From: JAFGHJ01 sp964525555
GTDB taxonomy: Bacteria > Hydrothermota > UBA3072
Length of the DNA stretch: 64,000 nt
NCBI GenBank assembly: GCA_964525555.1
Contig: CAZGHN010000002.1
Coordinates: 291,028 to 355,027, forward strand
Direction: 5' to 3'
The notes beneath the pieces are model-generated. The model was not told where the DNA came from. It worked only from the letters and a program-made list of their open reading frames with translations, and did not search any database. Shown piece after piece: positions 33,574 through 42,273 of this stretch. The stretch's first letter is position 1. Each line of letters opens with the position of its first letter. The position numbers and the translations under genes were made by a program.

Positions 33574-34877
33574 ACTTTACCTCTGCCTATACCGTAATAT
33601 TCGAATCCCGAATCCTTTACTTTAAGAGGATCGTAAATATTCCTACCGTCGAAAATAACTTTCTCGGACATTAATTTACCAATATTTCCAAAATCCGGAT
33701 GCCTGAACTCATTCCACTCAGTAAGGACTATAAGAGCATCTGCTTCCTTGAGGCAATCGTAAGGTGAATCACAATATTCGATTGTATCCTTAAATATTTC
33801 CTTTGCATTATCTATCGCTTGTGGATCATATGCTTTAATTTTAACTCCTTCTGAAAGAAGAAGGTTTATTGTAACAATAGAAGGAGCCTCGCGCATATCG
33901 TCGGTTTGCGGCTTGAAAGAAAGACCCCAAATCGCCATTTTTTTCCCTTTTAGATCTTTGAATTTTGTTTTTATTTTTTTGAAGATTATCTCCTTCTGAG
34001 CTTTGTTTACCAAATCAACGCTTTCGCAAACTTTCATTGGCAAATTGTATTCTTTACCGGTTTGAATTATTCCTTTTACGTCTTTAGGAAAGCACGATCC
34101 ACCATAACCGATTCCCGGAAAAAGAAATTTTGATCCAATGCGGGGGTCTTTTCCCATGCCTATCCGGACTTCTTCAACGTCAGCACCTACTTTTTCGCAG
34201 AGATTCGCTATTTCGTTCATAAAAGAAATTCTACTGGCAAGCATCGTATTACTAGCATATTTCGTCATCTCTGCGCTCTCGATTCCCATAACAATAATCG
34301 GATTTCCGGTTCTTACGAAAGGTTCATAAAGGTCCTTTATTTTTTCTGCAACATCGGATTTGTCTGTACCGATTATTATTCTATCAGGTTTCATGAAATC
34401 AGCAAGGGCGCTGCCTTCTTTTAAGAATTCAGGATTGGAAACGACATCGATTTTTGTTTTGGTTTTATTTTTGATTATTTCCTTTACTTTTCTGGCTGTC
34501 CCGACAGGAACGGTACTCTTATTGATTATAATTTTGTACTCATTCCCTATATTTTCTGCAATTTCTTCGGCTACGGCTAGAACAAAAGACAGATCTACTG
34601 TACCATCTTTTTTTTCAGGTGTGCCTACAGCAATATAAATTATTTCGGAATTTGGTATAGCTTCTTTGAACGAAGTGGTGAAGGAAAGCCGTTTCTCTTT
34701 CTGATTTCGTTTAACAAGTTCTTCTAAACCCGGTTCGTAAATAGGTATTACGCCTTTTTTGAGTTTTAAGATTTTCTTTTCATCTTTATCTACACAAACA
34801 ACATTATTTCCGGTTTCGGCGAGTCCTGTTCCGACTACCAATCCCACATATCCAGTTCCAACGACACAAATCCGCAT
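33570..34877 (-). CDS. ugd: UDP-glucose 6-dehydrogenase
   Basis: A 435-residue protein. ATG 34877 is fixed by the AGGAGG site just upstream and by the NAD-binding start MRICVVGTGYVGLVVG. The catalytic Cys lies in YGGSCFPKD. The dimerisation helix and the C-terminal UDP-binding part (LSFKPQTDDMREAPS) are present. It oxidises UDP-glucose to UDP-glucuronate in two NAD+-dependent steps. Convergent with the wzc-like gene, whose stop codon overlaps its own. Confidence 0.94.
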   Translation of the reverse strand: MRICVVGTGYVGLVVGTGLAETGNNVVCVDKDEKKILKLKKGVIPIYEPGLEELVKRNQKEKRLSFTTSFKEAIPNSEIIYIAVGTPEKKDGTVDLSFVLAVAEEIAENIGNEYKIIINKSTVPVGTARKVKEIIKNKTKTKIDVVSNPEFLKEGSALADFMKPDRIIIGTDKSDVAEKIKDLYEPFVRTGNPIIVMGIESAEMTKYASNTMLASRISFMNEIANLCEKVGADVEEVRIGMGKDPRIGSKFLFPGIGYGGSCFPKDVKGIIQTGKEYNLPMKVCESVDLVNKAQKEIIFKKIKTKFKDLKGKKMAIWGLSFKPQTDDMREAPSIVTINLLLSEGVKIKAYDPQAIDNAKEIFKDTIEYCDSPYDCLKEADALIVLTEWNEFRHPDFGNIGKLMSEKVIFDGRNIYDPLKVKDSGFEYYGIGRGKV

Positions 34878-34911
34878 TTTTTTCCTCCTAGGTTTATTCC
34901 AGAATAAGATA

Positions 34912-34939
34912 ACTATAATGAAAAACGCAATTATGTCAA
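34912..34939 (-). promoter_or_regulatory. Promoter of ugd
   Basis: TTGACA (34939-34934), 16-bp spacer, TATAGT (34917-34912), with the ugd ribosome site about 26 bases downstream. Confidence 0.75.
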
Positions 34940-34944
34940 GAAGA

Positions 34945-35218
34945 AACAACTAAGAAGGCGAAATCCCATCCCTACCTCAAAAAAACTAATTGAAACACAG
35001 AGAACACAGAGAAAAAAGATTATGTTGTTTTTTTTAAACCCATCCCCTAAACCCTGAATTCGCCATTGATTTACACGGATAAACACTGGTTTTTCTCTAA
35101 ATCCTAAATCCCAAATCCTAAAAAGCTGCTCAACCATTCAACTGATCTGAAGGATTTTTCCAACTATTTAACCATTTTTCTATTTGTCTATTCAACTACA
35201 ATCCAAAGGATAGTAGGG
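34945..35218. repeat. Word-repeat mosaic
   Basis: The divergent ugd/nifU-like spacer carries GAAACACAGAGAACACAGAG (about 34994-35013), CCCATCCCCTAAACCCTGAATTCG (about 35038-35062), TTTACACGGATAAACAC (about 35070-35086), AAATCCTAAATCCCAAATCCTAAA (about 35098-35121) and CAACCATTCAACTG/CAACTATTTAACC words (about 35130-35200). No gene is seen. Confidence 0.6.
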
Positions 35219-35247
35219 TTGACTTGAATTAAATTACTTATTATCTT
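35219..35247 (+). promoter_or_regulatory. Possible promoter of the NifU-like gene
   Basis: TTGACT (35219-35224), 17-bp spacer, TATCTT (35242-35247). The -35 is good, the -10 a partial match. Confidence 0.45.
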
Positions 35248-35289
35248 ATTGTACCAATTAATATAGTTTAAATAAATAAGGGAGGAAAA

Positions 35290-35511
35290 TTGGAAGAGAA
35301 AGTGAAGAAAGTTTTAGCAAGCGACATAAAACCGTACCTTAAAAGTCACGGTGGAGATGTGAAGTTGTTGAGTGTTTCGGAGGATGGAACGGTAAAATTA
35401 CAGCTAACAGGTGCTTGCGGGGGATGTCCTATGGCTCAAATGACATTAAAGGGTTTTGTAGAGAAAACTTTAAAGACAAAAATACCCGAGATTAAAAAGG
35501 TTATAACTTAA
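35290..35511 (+). CDS. NifU C-terminal domain (iron-sulfur scaffold) protein
   Basis: A 73-residue protein starting TTG 35290 with GGAGG at 35281-35285. It is a stand-alone NifU_C/Nfu domain: IKPYLKSHGGDVKLLS and the cluster-binding C-G-G-C-P in TGACGGCPMAQMTL. Two subunits together hold a [4Fe-4S] cluster for delivery to target proteins. Monocistronic between two repeat-rich spacers; works in the same pathway as the sufCB genes at 50532-52398. Confidence 0.9.
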   Translation: MEEKVKKVLASDIKPYLKSHGGDVKLLSVSEDGTVKLQLTGACGGCPMAQMTLKGFVEKTLKTKIPEIKKVIT

Positions 35512-35610
35512 TTAAGTTTTTTAATTTCGGGATCATGACTCTCACGTTTTCAGAATTGATGGAAACATAAAAAAAACTTTTAACTTAATGCGTTGATTAC
35601 TTAATAAATT

Positions 35611-37284
35611 ATGAGAAAAGAAGAAAGATTTGAACGACTAAATGCAATTTTAAGGTCAATAAGGAATATAAATAAACTTATATCAAAAGAAAAACACCTT
35701 GACAAATTAATACAGAAAAGTTGTGAGAATTTTATAGAGATCCGTGGATATGAGTGTGCCTGGATTGTACTTTTTGACCATGAAGGAAATATTTTAAATT
35801 CGGCAGAAGCAGGTGTTGGGAAGGATTTAAATTTGATTCTTGAAAAATTAAAAGACGGACCTGAATCCGATTTGCTCAAAAACAGGATAGAGTCATCTGA
35901 GGTTTACATTGTTGACTCGGATGAAATCCTATGTGGTACGAAAAATGGTGTTTCCTCCTGCAAATACTCTGGAAAATTTATGGTTACGCGTCTACAGCAT
36001 GAAGGAACACTTTTCGGGATAATCGGAATTTCTACACCTGTTGAAATTACTAGTGACAAAGAGGAAATAACATTATTTAAAGAAGTTGCTGAAGATATTT
36101 CTTTTGCGTTACATAGTATTGAAGATGAAAAAGCAAAAAAAGAGTTTGAAAAAGCCCTTAAATATAAAGCCAGATTCGAGAATATTGTATTGGATATTTC
36201 TACACGCTTCATAAATCTTACTTCTGATAAAATTCAGGAAGGAATAGAAAAAGCTCTGGGTGAAATCGGAACTTTTGCAAAAGTTGATCGAAGCTATCTT
36301 TTTCAGTTTTCTGAAGATAGGAAAAAAATTGAAAATAAATATGTGTGGTATGCTAGAGGAACAAAGGCAAAAGTCATGATACCCCTGCAAAATGTTTTAG
36401 AAGGCCTTCACTGGGCTATTGAAAGAATAGAAGAATTCGAGGAGATCTATGTACCCAACCTTGATGAATTGCCCACCGAAGCGAAAAATTTCAAACAATT
36501 ATTGTTATCTACGGGAGTAAAATCTATTCTTATTGTGCCTCTTTTATCCTGTGGTACTGTTATAGGCTGCATCGGTTTTGATTCCGTTACTGAAAAAATA
36601 AACTGGTCGGATGAAATTGTATATATTTTAAAAATAACAGGACAGATTTTCGCTAATGCTCTGGAGAGGAAAATTGCCGATGAAAAATTAAACGAGAGTT
36701 TCTTACGTATGGAAAAAGCGCTTGAGGGAACCGTACAGGCGTTGTCTTCGATTATAGAGAAAAAAGATCCTTATACAGCTGGACATCAGAGTCGGGTAGC
36801 AAAACTCTCTGTAGCTATAGGGGAAGAACTTAGCTTGTCCGAAGAAAGATTGGAGAATTTAAGATTTGCAAGTTTGCTTCACGATATTGGTAAAATACAC
36901 ATCCCGGCGGAAATATTGAACAAACCTTATAGCTTAAATAAGATTGAGATGGGACTTGTAAGAACTCACCCTCGAATTGGTTACGAAATCCTAAAGTCAA
37001 TCGATTTTCCTGGTCCCGTGCCTGAAATAGTGCTTCAGCATCATGAGCGGATTGACGGTTCAGGATATCCTGATGCTTTATCAGGTGACGAAATTCTTAT
37101 TGAGGCACAAATTTTAGGAGTTTCGGATCTTATTGAGTCTATGAGTTCAAGGAGACCGTATAGGTCGGCTCAGGGGATTGATTTAGCTTTAAATGAGATT
37201 GAAAGTTATAGAGGAGTTCTGTATGGCTCGAGTGTGGTCGACGCCTGTATAAGAATTTTTGAAGAAGAGCGTTTTTCCTTTTAG
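35611..37284 (+). CDS. GAF-GAF-HD-GYP cyclic-di-GMP phosphodiesterase
   Basis: A 557-residue cytoplasmic protein. Two GAF sensor domains (about 20-165 and 190-350) precede an HD-GYP domain. Key residues: H424-D425-x-G-K428, later HPRIGYEIL, H477-H478-E and the DGSGYP motif ending near 487. All metal ligands and the GYP motif are present, so hydrolysis of cyclic-di-GMP is likely. There is no receiver domain, so ligand binding by the GAF domains should control it. No clear ribosome site precedes ATG 35611. Confidence 0.9.
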   Translation: MRKEERFERLNAILRSIRNINKLISKEKHLDKLIQKSCENFIEIRGYECAWIVLFDHEGNILNSAEAGVGKDLNLILEKLKDGPESDLLKNRIESSEVYIVDSDEILCGTKNGVSSCKYSGKFMVTRLQHEGTLFGIIGISTPVEITSDKEEITLFKEVAEDISFALHSIEDEKAKKEFEKALKYKARFENIVLDISTRFINLTSDKIQEGIEKALGEIGTFAKVDRSYLFQFSEDRKKIENKYVWYARGTKAKVMIPLQNVLEGLHWAIERIEEFEEIYVPNLDELPTEAKNFKQLLLSTGVKSILIVPLLSCGTVIGCIGFDSVTEKINWSDEIVYILKITGQIFANALERKIADEKLNESFLRMEKALEGTVQALSSIIEKKDPYTAGHQSRVAKLSVAIGEELSLSEERLENLRFASLLHDIGKIHIPAEILNKPYSLNKIEMGLVRTHPRIGYEILKSIDFPGPVPEIVLQHHERIDGSGYPDALSGDEILIEAQILGVSDLIESMSSRRPYRSAQGIDLALNEIESYRGVLYGSSVVDACIRIFEEERFSF

Positions 37285-37427
37285 ACTACGGTCACAGATT
37301 TACACTGATAAACACGGATACCCTTCCCACTACACTTTTTTTATTGTTTTAATTCGAAAAAAATATTTTTAATCCAGTCAAAATCCGTGTGAATCCGTGG
37401 CTAATTTAGAGGGTAAGATGGGGTTAG
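37285..37427. repeat. Word repeats (ACACTGATAAACACGG / ATCCGTGTGAATCCGTGG)
   Basis: A spacer between convergent genes in which GATTTACACTGATAAACACGG (about 37297-37317) and AAATCCGTGTGAATCCGTGGCTAA (about 37381-37404) form an inverted, degenerate pair. The same word family is at 11032, 35070 and 1066. Confidence 0.55.
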
Positions 37428-37907
37428 CTATTCAACGAAAATTTTTCTAATTAACAAACCAACAGAATGAGTGGAAAATATTACAATTAAGGCAACAAAA
37501 ATATGTTCCGATATTACTTTCCAGGTAGGGGTTCCTTCACTTTTTGCTATGTAGAAGCTGAAGAGACCTAAAAGCAAAAGTCCCCAGATTCCGGAAACGA
37601 TAATTGCCAGTTGGAGTTCGAATATAATGACAGGAACTATGAAAGAAATACCGAAAACAAATTTACTTAAAAATGTATATAGAGTTGATTCCCATATTTC
37701 CTGGGGTGTATGTTTGTTCTCAGATTCCTCTGATATATGAATACCCAGAGAATCCGAAAAAGCATCGGCAATTGCAATAATTAGTATGGAACCGATTACG
37801 GCAATACGCGAGCGGGTTCCCGAGTAAATACCGACCATCAGTCCGAGCGTTGTTATTATTGCAGAGGTTAGTCCGAAACTAAGACCTGTTTTTAAAGAAT
37901 GTTTCAT
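37428..37907 (-). CDS. VIT1/CCC1-like membrane protein
   Basis: A 159-residue protein with about five membrane helices. Motifs such as SFGLTSAIITTLGLMVG and IADAFSDSLGIHISEESE (acidic stretch after a small-residue helix) resemble the VIT/CCC1 iron-manganese transporter family, but the protein is shorter than classical members (about 230). It may be a distinct short group. The ATG lies directly at the predicted RNA start (-10 TATTAT at 37919-37914), so the mRNA is probably leaderless. Metal specificity cannot be read from the sequence. Confidence 0.75.
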   Translation of the reverse strand: MKHSLKTGLSFGLTSAIITTLGLMVGIYSGTRSRIAVIGSILIIAIADAFSDSLGIHISEESENKHTPQEIWESTLYTFLSKFVFGISFIVPVIIFELQLAIIVSGIWGLLLLGLFSFYIAKSEGTPTWKVISEHIFVALIVIFSTHSVGLLIRKIFVE

Positions 37908-37913
37908 AAATTT

Positions 37914-37941
37914 ATAATAAATTATAATTTAGTAAAGTCAA
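37914..37941 (-). promoter_or_regulatory. Promoter of the VIT-like gene (leaderless)
   Basis: TTGACT (37941-37936), 16-bp spacer, TATTAT (37919-37914). Predicted RNA start falls at or next to ATG 37907. Confidence 0.65.
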
Positions 37942-37944
37942 TGG

Positions 37945-38060
37945 AATTCTTCGCATTGTAGTTAAATAGAAAAATAGAAAAATCGTAAAATAGGAAAAAA
38001 TACACAGAGAGGGATACCGATTCAACCATTAAACAATTCAACTATTCAACTAATTTTTTT
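37945..38060. repeat. Word repeats between divergent promoters
   Basis: TTCTTCGCATTG (about 37948-37959), AAATAGAAAAATAGAAAAATCGTAAAATAGG (about 37965-37995) and CAACCATTAAACAATTCAACTATTCAACTAAT (about 38023-38054). Confidence 0.55.
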
Positions 38061-38095
38061 TGCTTTTCTTTCTCGATTTTTTCTTAAAAAATTTC

Positions 38096-38123
38096 TTGAC
38101 AGTGGTATAAAATAGAATATTTT
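38096..38123 (+). promoter_or_regulatory. Promoter of the isochorismatase operon
   Basis: TTGACA (38096-38101), 16-bp spacer, TATTTT (38118-38123). The GAGGAG ribosome site at 38131-38136 follows closely. Confidence 0.55.
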
Positions 38124-38141
38124 AATTTTGAGGAGCCAATT

Positions 38142-38804
38142 ATGAAAAAACAATATTTCACCCGGCAAAACATAAAAGAGAAATCAAAGGAAATGCTCTC
38201 GAAGGTTGAAAAATTCAGGAATTATCACGATATTGAGTTTATCCCTGAGAAATCGGCTTTGCTGGTGATAGATATGCAGGAATATTTTCTTGCAAAAACA
38301 TCACATGCGTATATACCGAGTGCCGAGACGATTTTATCCGGTGTAAAAAAACTCATATCGATTTATGCTGCAAAACAACTCCCGGTCATTTTTACTCTCC
38401 ATTCCAATACAGAGGAAAACGCAGGTATGCTGGGGAAATGGTGGCCCAGTTTTCTTGGGGAAGGAACGCCTGAAAGTAAACTCCCCGATGGGCTGGAATC
38501 CCCAAAGGCGATTCTAATCGAGAAGCATCAGTACGATGCCTTTTATAATACAAATTTAGAAGAATTTCTTAATGAACAAAAGATTACTCAGCTCGTTATT
38601 TGTGGTGTTATGACTAATGTTTGCTGCGAAACGACCGCGAGGAGTGCCTTCGTGAGAGATTTTGAAGTTTTCTTTACAATTGATGGAACTGCAACCTATA
38701 GCGAAGAACATCATATGGCAACTATTGCAAATCTATCTTATGGTTTTGCGATTCCTGTTTTATTAGACGAACTTTTTGAAGTTCTATCAAAGTATGAAGG
38801 TTGA
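38142..38804 (+). CDS. Isochorismatase-family hydrolase
   Basis: A 220-residue protein with the triad D44 (LVIDMQ), K128 (ILIEKHQYDAF) and C161 (GVMTNVCCETTARSAF), all in expected places. Family members include isochorismatase, nicotinamidase and N-carbamoylsarcosine amidase. The cis-peptide GVMTNVCC and the DAFYNTNLEEFL segment fit the isochorismatase/ureidoacrylate-like branch. First gene of a three-gene unit with an FAD oxidoreductase and a radical SAM protein. No nicotinamide gene is nearby, so the substrate is open. Confidence 0.87.
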   Translation: MKKQYFTRQNIKEKSKEMLSKVEKFRNYHDIEFIPEKSALLVIDMQEYFLAKTSHAYIPSAETILSGVKKLISIYAAKQLPVIFTLHSNTEENAGMLGKWWPSFLGEGTPESKLPDGLESPKAILIEKHQYDAFYNTNLEEFLNEQKITQLVICGVMTNVCCETTARSAFVRDFEVFFTIDGTATYSEEHHMATIANLSYGFAIPVLLDELFEVLSKYEG

Positions 38805-39672
38805 AGATGTTATCATAATCGGGGGAGGACCCGCAGGAATCTCCTGTGCACTTCAGCTTAAACGATATGGTATAAATCCTATAATATTTGAGAAAGAAAA
38901 TCTTGGTGGATTATTATTAAACGCAAATAACTTAGAAAATTATCCGGGATTCCCGGAAGGAATAAAGGGGACACAGTTAGCCGAGCTCTTAAAAAAGCAG
39001 CTTAAAAAATATAAAATCAGGGTTCTATTTGAAGAAGTAATAAGGTTGGTTCGCAATAAAGAATTTTTTGAGGTCAAAACTAACAAATCTGTATATCTTT
39101 CTAAATTTGTAGTTATCTCTTCCGGTACTAAACCTAAGGAATTTAAAGATTGTGTTATTCCAGATGAGTTGTATAAGAGGATTTTCTATGAGGTGTATCC
39201 TATTACTAATTTGAAAAATAAAAAGATTGCTATAATCGGAGCGGGAGATGCAGCTTTTGACTATGCGTTAAATTTGGAAAAGAAGAATGAGATCGTACTT
39301 CTGAATAGAGGAAAGTTTCCTAAGTGTATTCCAGTCTTATTGAAAAGGGTTAAAAAATCATCGAAAATAAAATATATAAGAAGTATAAAAATAGAAGGTA
39401 TCTCTCATTCTGGAGATTTTATTGTTCTCGAATGCATTATCCCCAAAGGCATAAAAAATATCGAGGTAGATTATATATTATTTGCGATTGGCCGGATTCC
39501 CTGTCTTGATTTCCTATCAAAAGGGGATAAAGGCAAGATTAAAAAAAGTAATAATCGGTTATACCTTGCAGGGGATGTAAAAAATGATATCTTCAGGCAA
39601 ACTACCATAGCAACAGGTGATGGTGTTTTTACCGCGATGAAAATATATAAAGAAATAAAAAAGGAGATTTAG
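38794..39672 (+). CDS. Thioredoxin-reductase-fold FAD oxidoreductase lacking the CxxC pair
   Basis: A 292-residue protein beginning at ATG 38794 with GGGPAG for FAD, ENLGGLL and ENYPGFP, a second Rossmann site GAGDAAFD, and the C-terminal AGDV...T...GDG FAD motif. This is the TrxB-like layout. The CATC-type redox pair normally between the NAD-domain strands is missing; the stretch around IPDELYKRIF has no cysteine pair. It may therefore be a ferredoxin/NADP reductase-like or other flavin oxidoreductase. It overlaps the isochorismatase gene by 11 bases and the radical SAM gene by 1. Confidence 0.82.
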   Translation: MKVEDVIIIGGGPAGISCALQLKRYGINPIIFEKENLGGLLLNANNLENYPGFPEGIKGTQLAELLKKQLKKYKIRVLFEEVIRLVRNKEFFEVKTNKSVYLSKFVVISSGTKPKEFKDCVIPDELYKRIFYEVYPITNLKNKKIAIIGAGDAAFDYALNLEKKNEIVLLNRGKFPKCIPVLLKRVKKSSKIKYIRSIKIEGISHSGDFIVLECIIPKGIKNIEVDYILFAIGRIPCLDFLSKGDKGKIKKSNNRLYLAGDVKNDIFRQTTIATGDGVFTAMKIYKEIKKEI

Positions 39673-40619
39673 TGAAAGTAGTTGCCTCTTCAGGTAAGAG
39701 CGATTTGGCTGTCGTATATATCGGAGAAATGAAAGATGACCGTTTTGTGGAATTTGTTGAGTCGATTCAGCCGCCCGTTCCACGTGAAAAGAAATGGGTT
39801 TTAATTATTTCCTCTCTTTTTGGATGTCCTGTGGGTTGTTCTTTTTGTGACGGAGGAATCAGTTATAGGGGAAAACTTACTAAAGATGAGATTTTTGATC
39901 AGATAGACTTTCCAATACGAAAAAGATTTCCTGAAGGAAATATCCCGGTAGAAAAATTTAAGGTCCAGTTCGCAAGAGTCGGTGAACCAGCGTTTAACCC
40001 TGCTGTAATCGAGGTATTATTGGAACTGCCCTCCCGCTATGATGCTCCGGGGCTTCTGCCATGTGTTTCGACAATAGCGCCGGAGGGAACGAATAATTTT
40101 TTTGATGGACTTTTGTGTGTTAGGAAAGATACATACATGGGAAAAGACTTTCAGCTCCAGTTTTCAATTCATACGACTGATGATAAACTAAGAGATAAAT
40201 TAATACCTGTCAAGAAATGGAGTTTTGAAAGAATTTCCGCGTACGGAGAGAATTTCTTTGAAGAGGGTTATAGGAAAATTACTTTGAATTTTGCGCTTAG
40301 TAACAATACACCAATCGAACCATCAATCCTTTCAAAATATTTTAATCCGGACAAGTTTCTTATTAAGATAACGCCAGTAAATCCAACCTACACTGCGCTA
40401 AAGAATAAAATTTCCTCATTTGTTAATTGCAAAAATAATGATAGATTGGAAAAGGTGATTAATAACCTTAAAAATGCGGGTTACGAAGTCATAAAAAGTA
40501 TAGGAATACTTGAAGAAAACAACATTGGAAGTAACTGTGGTCAATATATCCAAGCGCATCTTGCGGAGAACGAGAATCTGAAAGATAGCTATACTTACGT
40601 GGTGAAAAGTTTAGACTGA
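39672..40619 (+). CDS. RlmN-like radical SAM protein
   Basis: A 315-residue protein, GTG start with AAGGAG upstream. The [4Fe-4S] motif is C52-x3-C56-x2-C59 (GCPVGCSFC), with the GEP-like RVGEPAFNP and an SIHTTDDKLRDKLIP segment as in RlmN/Cfr. The C-terminal CGQ (NIGSNCGQYIQAH) corresponds to the methyl-accepting Cys region of RlmN. The N-terminal extension of RlmN is much shorter here. It may be a divergent tRNA/rRNA methyltransferase or a small-molecule enzyme. Terminal gene of a three-gene unit. Confidence 0.83.
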   Translation: MKVVASSGKSDLAVVYIGEMKDDRFVEFVESIQPPVPREKKWVLIISSLFGCPVGCSFCDGGISYRGKLTKDEIFDQIDFPIRKRFPEGNIPVEKFKVQFARVGEPAFNPAVIEVLLELPSRYDAPGLLPCVSTIAPEGTNNFFDGLLCVRKDTYMGKDFQLQFSIHTTDDKLRDKLIPVKKWSFERISAYGENFFEEGYRKITLNFALSNNTPIEPSILSKYFNPDKFLIKITPVNPTYTALKNKISSFVNCKNNDRLEKVINNLKNAGYEVIKSIGILEENNIGSNCGQYIQAHLAENENLKDSYTYVVKSLD

Positions 40620-40620
40620 C

Positions 40621-40830
40621 TTAACCACGAAACACACAAAGTACAAGAAAAAGCAAAAAATTTTTAACCACAGAGTGCACAGAGAAATAAAAAACACACA
40701 GAGAGAAAAATATATTTTTGTTTTGAAAACTCTCAACCTCCCCGCACAATTAATCTCACACAAAGGCACAGAGGCACAAAGTTTTTTCTTTCTTAACCAA
40801 TAGCTAACCTCGAAGAGCTAAAATCTGAAT
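40621..40830. repeat. Dense word-repeat block
   Basis: TAACCACGAAACACACAAAGTACAAG (about 40621-40646), TAACCACAGAGTGCACAGAG (about 40666-40685), AACACACAGAGAG (about 40692-40704) and CTCACACAAAGGCACAGAGGCACAAAG (about 40755-40781): four near-copies of the same CACAAAG-type word in 200 bases. No gene is seen between 40620 and 40930. Confidence 0.6.
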
Positions 40831-40868
40831 TTACAGAAAAATTTTTATCTTTTCTGTAAATTCATTGC

Positions 40869-40897
40869 TTGACAAATACAATGAAGTTCATTATCGT
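40869..40897 (+). promoter_or_regulatory. Likely promoter of the beta-barrel gene
   Basis: TTGACA (40869-40874), 17-bp spacer, TATCGT (40892-40897). An AAAGGAGG ribosome site at 40916-40923 follows. Confidence 0.5.
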
Positions 40898-40930
40898 GTA
40901 TAGAACAACCTATAGAAAAGGAGGTATAGT

Positions 40931-41548
40931 ATGAGAGTTAGGAATTGTGTGTTTGCTTGTCTTGTTTTTATTATGTTTGTCTGTCCTCTTACAGTTTTCT
41001 CTTCTGAATTACCCAAAATTGGTGTACGCGGTGGTATTGGTACCGATATTAATTTAGGACTCGCCTTTGGAGGAGGTGTTAATTATATACTCGATATAGG
41101 GGACAGTCCATTAGAATTGGGAGTATTAGTATTCTATAGCCATTGGTCTGAAACAAGTTATGAGGGGATTTACGATTATGAATATAACGAGACAAGCGAT
41201 GTATTAGTGTTTGGTATGCTAGCTAACTATCTTTTTGGCTATAAACTTGGTACGCCCGGAATGTTTTTACTGGCGGGTTTTGGTCTTGGCGTTATGAATG
41301 TCAATTGGGAAGAGTGGAGTCCGGATGATACGAGTTTAGGAGAGCCTCCTCCGGGTGGTGGCAGTGGCAGCATGCAGGAGGCAGGTGGAACAGGTGCGGG
41401 AAGCGTATTTAATCTCGGTGGCGGAATAGCTTTTTCCAATGGTGCAGACGTACGTCTTGAGATACCAGTGATATTGGTTTTCGGTGAATATGGAGAAGCA
41501 TCTTCTGTAGTCCCTACCTTCACAATTACCGCAGGAATGCGTTTTTAG
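40931..41548 (+). CDS. Outer-membrane beta-barrel protein
   Basis: A 205-residue protein with a signal peptide ending FSS-EL and AAAGGAGG upstream. The mature part alternates short aromatic-rich strands (GVRGGIGTDINLGLAFGGGVNYIL, LGVLVFYSHWSE) and ends with a C-terminal Phe (TAGMRF), as outer-membrane proteins usually do. About eight strands fit the OmpX/OmpA-like size. A Gly-rich surface loop around 135-155 (PPPGGGSGSMQEAGG) is unusual. Convergent with 41583-42143 through a shared terminator. Confidence 0.82.
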   Translation: MRVRNCVFACLVFIMFVCPLTVFSSELPKIGVRGGIGTDINLGLAFGGGVNYILDIGDSPLELGVLVFYSHWSETSYEGIYDYEYNETSDVLVFGMLANYLFGYKLGTPGMFLLAGFGLGVMNVNWEEWSPDDTSLGEPPPGGGSGSMQEAGGTGAGSVFNLGGGIAFSNGADVRLEIPVILVFGEYGEASSVVPTFTITAGMRF

Positions 41549-41576
41549 ATAATATTAAATAAATATTAAAATTGAG

Positions 41577-41609
41577 GAAGCCTTATTCGTTAATTAACAA
41601 TAAGGCTTC
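41577..41609. terminator. Bidirectional hairpin terminator
   Basis: GAAGCCTTATT (41577-41587) pairs with AATAAGGCTTC (41599-41609), an 11-bp perfect stem with an 11-base loop. It lies between convergent genes and includes the last codons of the minus-strand gene. An imperfect T-run follows on the plus strand (TTCTTTGG). Confidence 0.65.
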
Positions 41610-42143
41610 TTCTTTGGATATTTGAAATCCTACTTTTTTGATATATTGTTCGCTGGGTTCCAGGTCGCTTTTGTAATTGACTTCTACTACAAAAGTGATA
41701 CCGGGCCAAGAAGTATCATCTATCAAATCCATCATTTTTAAGGCTTTTTGCTGAGATTTAAATTGTATTTTAAAACCGGAAACAGTAAAAACTGTTTCTC
41801 CCTGTTCGATGGTAATAGGCTGATGCTTGTTGTAAGTTACTTTTTCTTCTTGGAATTCCGGGAGAAAAGGCTTATCAGGGAAAGTTATATTTTTTGCTGA
41901 GATGTTGCCGGTATTTTTTATCTGTAGATTATATTCAAAATAAATACTTTGCCCTTTTTGAGTGCATTTCAAAAAAGTATCGCTATTTTCAAGTTTTACC
42001 AATCTTATAACCAGTTCAGGTCTGTTTATAATACTCGTCGAGGGTTTTTTATAGATAGCTACGCTGATTGAAACTATAAGAGAAACTAAAGCTATACATA
42101 TTGATATTAGACCCAAAATGTTCTTTTTTGGAGATTTTTTCAT
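41583..42143 (-). CDS. Membrane-anchored protein of unknown function
   Basis: A 186-residue protein with a basic N-terminus and one membrane helix (about 8-30), then an extracytoplasmic beta-rich region. The stretch YNLQIKNTGNISAKNITFPDKPFLP resembles the Ig-like/transglutaminase-fold strand order of DUF11- or NEW3-like domains (CxKNTGxxxA pattern). It has its own promoter (42162-42189). No enzyme motif is seen. Confidence 0.65.
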   Translation of the reverse strand: MKKSPKKNILGLISICIALVSLIVSISVAIYKKPSTSIINRPELVIRLVKLENSDTFLKCTQKGQSIYFEYNLQIKNTGNISAKNITFPDKPFLPEFQEEKVTYNKHQPITIEQGETVFTVSGFKIQFKSQQKALKMMDLIDDTSWPGITFVVEVNYKSDLEPSEQYIKKVGFQISKEEALLLINE

Positions 42144-42161
42144 TTATATGACCTTTTATTT

Positions 42162-42189
42162 TATATACGGAAAAATATTAAAATGTCAA
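42162..42189 (-). promoter_or_regulatory. Promoter of the 41583-42143 gene
   Basis: TTGACA (42189-42184), 16-bp spacer, TATATA (42167-42162). Confidence 0.65.
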
Positions 42190-42236
42190 GATTGAGAATA
42201 AATATAATTTTGTAACCTGTATATCTGAATACTCTC

Positions 42237-42265
42237 TTGACTTATAAACACGAGAAAACTATAAT
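42237..42265 (+). promoter_or_regulatory. Promoter of the 42274 zinc/pilin operon (leaderless)
   Basis: TTGACT (42237-42242), 17-bp spacer, TATAAT (42260-42265). RNA start expected at 42271-42273, directly at ATG 42274; there is no room for a ribosome site. This is the clearest leaderless case in the window. Confidence 0.8.
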
Positions 42266-42273
42266 TATAATAT

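Noticed and set aside
35593..35610. TTGATT/TAATAA as a promoter of the HD-GYP gene
   Set aside because: The boxes are too close to the start and at the wrong spacing.
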